Assembly: GCF_022569295.1 (NCBI RefSeq) | Contig: NZ_JAKFIA010000001.1 | Coordinates: forward strand, 1,751,001 to 1,815,000 | Source of the DNA: Pedomonas mirosovicensis | Lineage (GTDB): Bacteria; Pseudomonadota; Alphaproteobacteria; Sphingomonadales; Sphingomonadaceae | Direction: 5' to 3' | Length of the DNA: 64,000 nt | Part shown: positions 62,025 through 64,000 of the stretch, piece by piece | Position numbering within the stretch: the first letter of the stretch is position 1 | How the letters are laid out: each line of letters opens with the position of its first letter | Program-made: the position numbers and the translations under genes | The notes under the pieces: model-generated | Seen by the model: only the letters and a program-made list of their open reading frames with translations | Told to the model about the DNA's origin: nothing | Database searches by the model: none

Positions 62025-62109
62025 TTCTTACAACCCTCCGTTCGGGGCCGTCCTGCCGCTTGGCGCGGCCAAGGTCAAGCCCCCTGAATACGCTCAGGCC
62101 GATAAACGC

Positions 62110-64000
62110 TCAGGCTTCCGCCGGGGCTTCCGTCGAACCGGCATCGGGGCCCGTCCCTGCCTCGTCCTCGCCGCCGGCTTCGCCTTCAGGCTCGACCTCT
62201 TCCTCGCCGTTCACGTCCCGAATCTTGGCGACGGAGACCACGTGCTCGTCGTCCGACACCCGGAAGAGCGTCACGCCCTGGGTAGCGCGGCCGACAATCC
62301 GCACATCGGCAACGCCAATGCGGATCATCTGGGCCTGGTCGGTGACCATCAGCACCTGCTCGTCCGCTTCCACCGGGAAGCTGGCAACCACGGCGCCGCC
62401 GTTGCGTTCGGACAGGTCGATCGCCGCCACGCCCTGGTTGCCGCGGCCCATGGTGCGGTACTCGTAAGACGAGGTCCGCTTGCCGTAGCCGTTGCGGGTG
62501 ACGGTGAGGATGAACTGCTCGCGTTCGGCCAGTTCCTGCATCCGTTCGGGCGAAAGGGTCGCCTCACCCGGCTCCGCCTTCCACGGCGCGGCGCGCAGGT
62601 ACTGCTCGCGCTCCTCCGCCGTCACGTCGCGGCCACCGTTGAGGATGGTGAGCGAGATCACCTCGTCGCCATCCGCCAGCGTCATGCCGCGCACGCCCGT
62701 CGAGGTGCGGCTCTGGAATACGCGCACCACGTCCACCGGGAAGCGAATGCACTTGCCGCAACGCGTCGCCAGCAGCACGTCGTCATCCTCGCTGCAGAGC
62801 GCGACGCCGATCAGCCGGTCGTCCGCCGCATCGTCCTCGAAGCGGATGGCGAACTTGCCGTTGGATGGGATGTTGGTGAACGCATCCATGCTGTTGCGGC
62901 GCACGCCGCCCTTGGCGGTGGCGAACATAACGTGCAGGTTCGCCCACTCGTTCTCGTCTTCCGGCAGCGGCAGGATGGTCGAGATGGTCTCGCCTTCCGA
63001 CAATGGCAGCAGGTTCACCAGCGCCTTGCCGCGCGCCTGCGGCGTGCCTTCCGGCAGCTTCCATACCTTGAGGCGATAGACCAGCCCCTTGGTGGAGAAG
63101 AACAGCACCGGCGTGTGGGTGGAGGCGACGAACACCTGGGTCAGCACGTCTTCGTCCTTGGTGGACATGGCCGAGCGGCCCTTGCCGCCGCGCCGCTGCG
63201 CCCGGTAGGTGGAGAGCGGCACGCGCTTGATGTAACCGGACATGGTGACGGTCACCACCATGTCCTCGCGCTTGATGAGGTCTTCGTCCTCGATGTCCTC
63301 GATCGCGCCTTCCAGAATTTCCGTGCGGCGCGGGGTCGAGAACTCGCCCGCGATGGCATCGAATTCCTCGCGCATCACTTCGTAAAGGCGAGCGCGATCG
63401 CGCAGAATCCGCAGGAACTCATCGATCTTGGTGGCCAGTTCCTTCAGTTCCTCGCCGATCTCGTCCCGGCCGAGCGCCGTCAGGCGATGCAGGCGCAGGT
63501 CGAGGATGGCTTTCACCTGCTCTTCGGTCAGGTGGTAGGAGGTACCGTAGGTCTCCGGAGTCACCGCCTCGATCAGTTCGAGGTACGGCATGATCTCGCC
63601 CACCGGCCAGGCGCGGGCCAGCAGCGCCTCGCGCGCTTCGGCCGGCGACGCCGACGCCCGGATGATCCGCACCACCTCGTCGAGGTTGGTGACGGCAATG
63701 ACAAGGCCGAGCAAGATGTGGGCCCGGTCCCGCGCCTTCTTCAGCTCAAACTTGGTGCGGCGGGTGATGACCTCTTCGCGGAACTGAACGAAGGCTGAGA
63801 TGATGTCCTTCAGGCCCAGCTGCTGCGGGCGGCCGCTGTTCAGCGCCAGCATGTTGATGGCGAAGGTGGTCTGCGCCGGGGTGTAGCGGTAGATCTGGTT
63901 CAGCACCACGTCCGACGTCGCATCGCGCTTCAGCTCGATAACGACGCGCACGCCCTCGCGGTTGGACTCGTCGCGGATTTCAGAGACGCCCTCGATCCGC
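62110..64000 (-). CDS. gyrA: DNA gyrase subunit A, C-terminal two thirds (5' end outside window)
   Basis: The frame is open from the right window edge to 62110 and gives about 629 residues of GyrA. The start, and the active-site Tyr with it, lie beyond the window. Present are the end of the breakage-reunion domain (RVVIELKRDATSDVVLNQIY, LLGLVIAVTNLDEVVRIIRA, AILDLRLHRLTALGRDEI) and the coiled-coil arm. The beta-pinwheel domain follows, with the GyrA-box QRRGGKG at about residue 260 of the visible part, which distinguishes it from ParC. An insert between later blades (GGRDVTAEEREQYLRAAPWK) and an acidic tail (EEEVEPEGEAGGEDEAG) are present. Confidence 0.97.
   Translation of the reverse strand, partial: RIEGVSEIRDESNREGVRVVIELKRDATSDVVLNQIYRYTPAQTTFAINMLALNSGRPQQLGLKDIISAFVQFREEVITRRTKFELKKARDRAHILLGLVIAVTNLDEVVRIIRASASPAEAREALLARAWPVGEIMPYLELIEAVTPETYGTSYHLTEEQVKAILDLRLHRLTALGRDEIGEELKELATKIDEFLRILRDRARLYEVMREEFDAIAGEFSTPRRTEILEGAIEDIEDEDLIKREDMVVTVTMSGYIKRVPLSTYRAQRRGGKGRSAMSTKDEDVLTQVFVASTHTPVLFFSTKGLVYRLKVWKLPEGTPQARGKALVNLLPLSEGETISTILPLPEDENEWANLHVMFATAKGGVRRNSMDAFTNIPSNGKFAIRFEDDAADDRLIGVALCSEDDDVLLATRCGKCIRFPVDVVRVFQSRTSTGVRGMTLADGDEVISLTILNGGRDVTAEEREQYLRAAPWKAEPGEATLSPERMQELAEREQFILTVTRNGYGKRTSSYEYRTMGRGNQGVAAIDLSERNGGAVVASFPVEADEQVLMVTDQAQMIRIGVADVRIVGRATQGVTLFRVSDDEHVVSVAKIRDVNGEEEVEPEGEAGGEDEAGTGPDAGSTEAPAEA

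Overview
This is 64 kb of high-G+C chromosomal DNA from an alphaproteobacterium. The evidence is the short NDUFS4-type complex I subunit, the DcaP-type porin, the DUF2066-perM-hda-ppk-ppx order, the lptD-surA-pdxA-rsmA order, and a PEP-CTERM protein. A sphingomonad or a nearby order fits best, but the genus cannot be fixed from sequence alone. No prophage, insertion sequence, integrase or CRISPR array is visible. Apart from a few accessory genes this is core chromosome.

Layout. 0-10 kb is an organic-acid/acetate block: MFS carrier, DcaP-like porin, acetyl-CoA synthetase, and a CrbS/CrbR-type two-component system whose kinase is broken by an in-frame stop. A palindromic site shared by the carrier promoter and the porin/acs promoter region suggests a local regulon. 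10-19.5 kb holds prfC, glpK with two small membrane proteins, aspS, rnd and a chemoreceptor. 19.6-26.6 kb is the polyphosphate/replication-control operon (DUF2066, perM, hda, ppk, ppx). 26.7-31.3 kb carries purMN, ndk and pepA-holC. 31.4-37.1 kb is the lptD-surA-pdxA-rsmA operon, with lptD frameshifted. 38-45.2 kb has a TPR protein, rsmB, guaB, rlmE with a second Ppx/GppA protein, tRNA-Gln and a secreted cyclophilin. 45.4-51.2 kb has a class V aminotransferase-fold enzyme, a PEP-CTERM GDSL esterase and class I nrdAB behind a likely NrdR box pair. 51.7-64 kb has DUF3617, a broken arylamine N-acetyltransferase, a broken M20 peptidase, a frameshifted uvrB, small metabolic genes, a glycine-rich cold-shock protein, a nitronate monooxygenase and the 3' part of gyrA.

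The most striking non-coding signal is a family of about ten intergenic elements. Each has two inverted hairpin modules: a G-run/C-run hairpin next to a CCCCCTTTCGTT-like tail, facing an inverted copy. The hairpin stems differ between copies but stay paired, and every copy lies at a gene 3' end, mostly between convergent genes. A second, smaller structured repeat occurs twice.

Six loci (crbS, lptD, nat, the M20 gene, uvrB and the T arm of tRNA-Gln) carry single-base-scale lesions. Some fall in short homopolymers and one is in lptD, which is usually essential, so residual sequencing error is the first explanation to test.
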